A DNA stretch of 5,393 nucleotides, from NCBI GenBank assembly GCA_946563605.1, contig CAMNVW010000115.1:1-5393 (forward strand). Reading direction: 5' to 3'. Below the pieces are notes generated by a model. It ran no database searches. It was not told the origin of the DNA and was given only the letters and a program-made list of their open reading frames with translations. The position numbers and the translations under genes are program-made. Positions 4,838 through 5,393 of this stretch are shown piece by piece; the stretch's first letter is position 1; every line of letters starts with the position of its first letter. Origin of the DNA: an uncultured Clostridia bacterium (GTDB lineage: Bacteria > Bacillota > Clostridia > Oscillospirales > Ruminococcaceae).

Positions 4838-5393
4838 ATGAACAGGAAAAATGCAAGCAGGATGTTGAAAAGTGCATTGTGTGCTGTGCTGTTGACAGCC
4901 TCTGTTTCAGTAATGCCGCTGAATGCCGCGGCTGTACGCATACAGCCAATTGCACAGGAAGGCGTTGTCAACCGCATTTACGGAAGCAGCCAGCAGGAGC
5001 AGGAGATTTACCGTGTGGTCAGTCAGGCGGTTTCTGCCGGTGAAAAAACGGTGGATATCCAGCTGAGCAAACCGATTCAAAATCAGGAAAGATTCATCGA
5101 ACTTTGCAGCAAAGCGGTTTATCAGGTGCGCAGGGATTATCCAGAAAGCTTTTTAAGCAATCACACCGATTTTATTTATTATTACGGTGAAAACGGCTAT
5201 TACCGCGTTACATATACGTTTCGCTATCTAAATCTTACCGCAGAGCAAAAACAAGAAATGCTTGACGAGGTGGAGCGTATCGTCGCAGAAGGAAAGCAGC
5301 AGACCGACAGCACTGTTGAATTGCTGCGCTATTTTCAGGAAACGCTGTGCAAGCGGGTCGAATACGATATGCAGGCAGCAAAAAGCGATTCAG
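4838..5393 (+). CDS. Exported protein, probably transglutaminase-like (5' part only, cut by window end)
   Basis: The ATG at 4838 follows AAGGA (4825-4829) by 8 nt and the frame is open for 185 codons to the window end without a stop. Residues 1-32 form a clear Sec signal peptide: basic start (R3, K4, R8, K11), hydrophobic core ALCAVLLTASVSVMPL (13-28), and probable cleavage around AAA (30-32). No lipobox cysteine follows. The mature part is rich in tyrosine and charged residues (for example FIYYYGENGYYRVTYTF), then has an amphipathic helix-like stretch. It ends with LLRYFQETLCKRVEYDMQAA, which resembles the segment just before the core of secreted bacterial transglutaminase-like (cysteine protease fold) proteins. 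The catalytic Cys, His and Asp would lie beyond the window, so the family call is inference. The gene has its own promoter and is probably not part of the sugar operon. Confidence 0.8.
   Translation, partial: MNRKNASRMLKSALCAVLLTASVSVMPLNAAAVRIQPIAQEGVVNRIYGSSQQEQEIYRVVSQAVSAGEKTVDIQLSKPIQNQERFIELCSKAVYQVRRDYPESFLSNHTDFIYYYGENGYYRVTYTFRYLNLTAEQKQEMLDEVERIVAEGKQQTDSTVELLRYFQETLCKRVEYDMQAAKSDS

Noticed and set aside
4819..5043. 74-codon + strand frame overlapping the exported protein start
   Set aside because: It is in another frame; the frame from 4838 gives a clear signal peptide and stays open to the window end.

Overview
The window most likely comes from a spore-forming or spore-lineage Clostridia member of the Firmicutes (Ruminococcaceae/Oscillospiraceae-like; the family-level guess is inference). 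The evidence is a clear spo0A gene, Gram-positive style GGAGG ribosome binding sites, A/T-rich sigma-A type promoters, tRNA genes with encoded CCA, and a secreted protein with a Gram-positive style signal peptide. All recognisable genes lie on the + strand.

Layout. 1-190: a tRNA-Gly(GCC) / tRNA-Cys(GCA) pair closed by a strong intrinsic terminator. 191-673: a long A/T-rich intergenic region. It holds a possible 43-codon small ORF (334-465), short repeats and hairpins, near-phased A-tracts, candidate promoters, and a striking symmetric dyad (615-651) just before the spo0A ribosome binding site. 674-1453: spo0A from a GTG start. 1456-1554: a 17-bp tandem repeat (3 identical copies plus a diverged partial copy) running into a long, potentially bidirectional terminator.

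1576-4608: a probable three-gene operon driven by a good sigma-A promoter. It encodes a sugar-phosphate nucleotidyltransferase, an N-acetylhexosamine 1-kinase (NahK/LnpB-like) and a radical SAM protein of unknown function. The first two genes suggest salvage of free N-acetylhexosamine (GlcNAc/GalNAc, as released from mucin or host glycans): the kinase makes HexNAc-1-phosphate and the nucleotidyltransferase makes a nucleotide-activated sugar. 4609-4837: an intergenic region with an inverted repeat and an extended -10 promoter. 4838-5393: the 5' part of a gene for an exported protein that seems to be entering a transglutaminase-like domain where the window ends.

No mobile element, CRISPR array, integrase or phage gene is visible. 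The points most worth a second look are the spo0A leader dyad, the tandem repeat with embedded operator-like palindromes, the unrecognised small ORF, and the linkage of an unknown radical SAM enzyme to amino-sugar activation genes.
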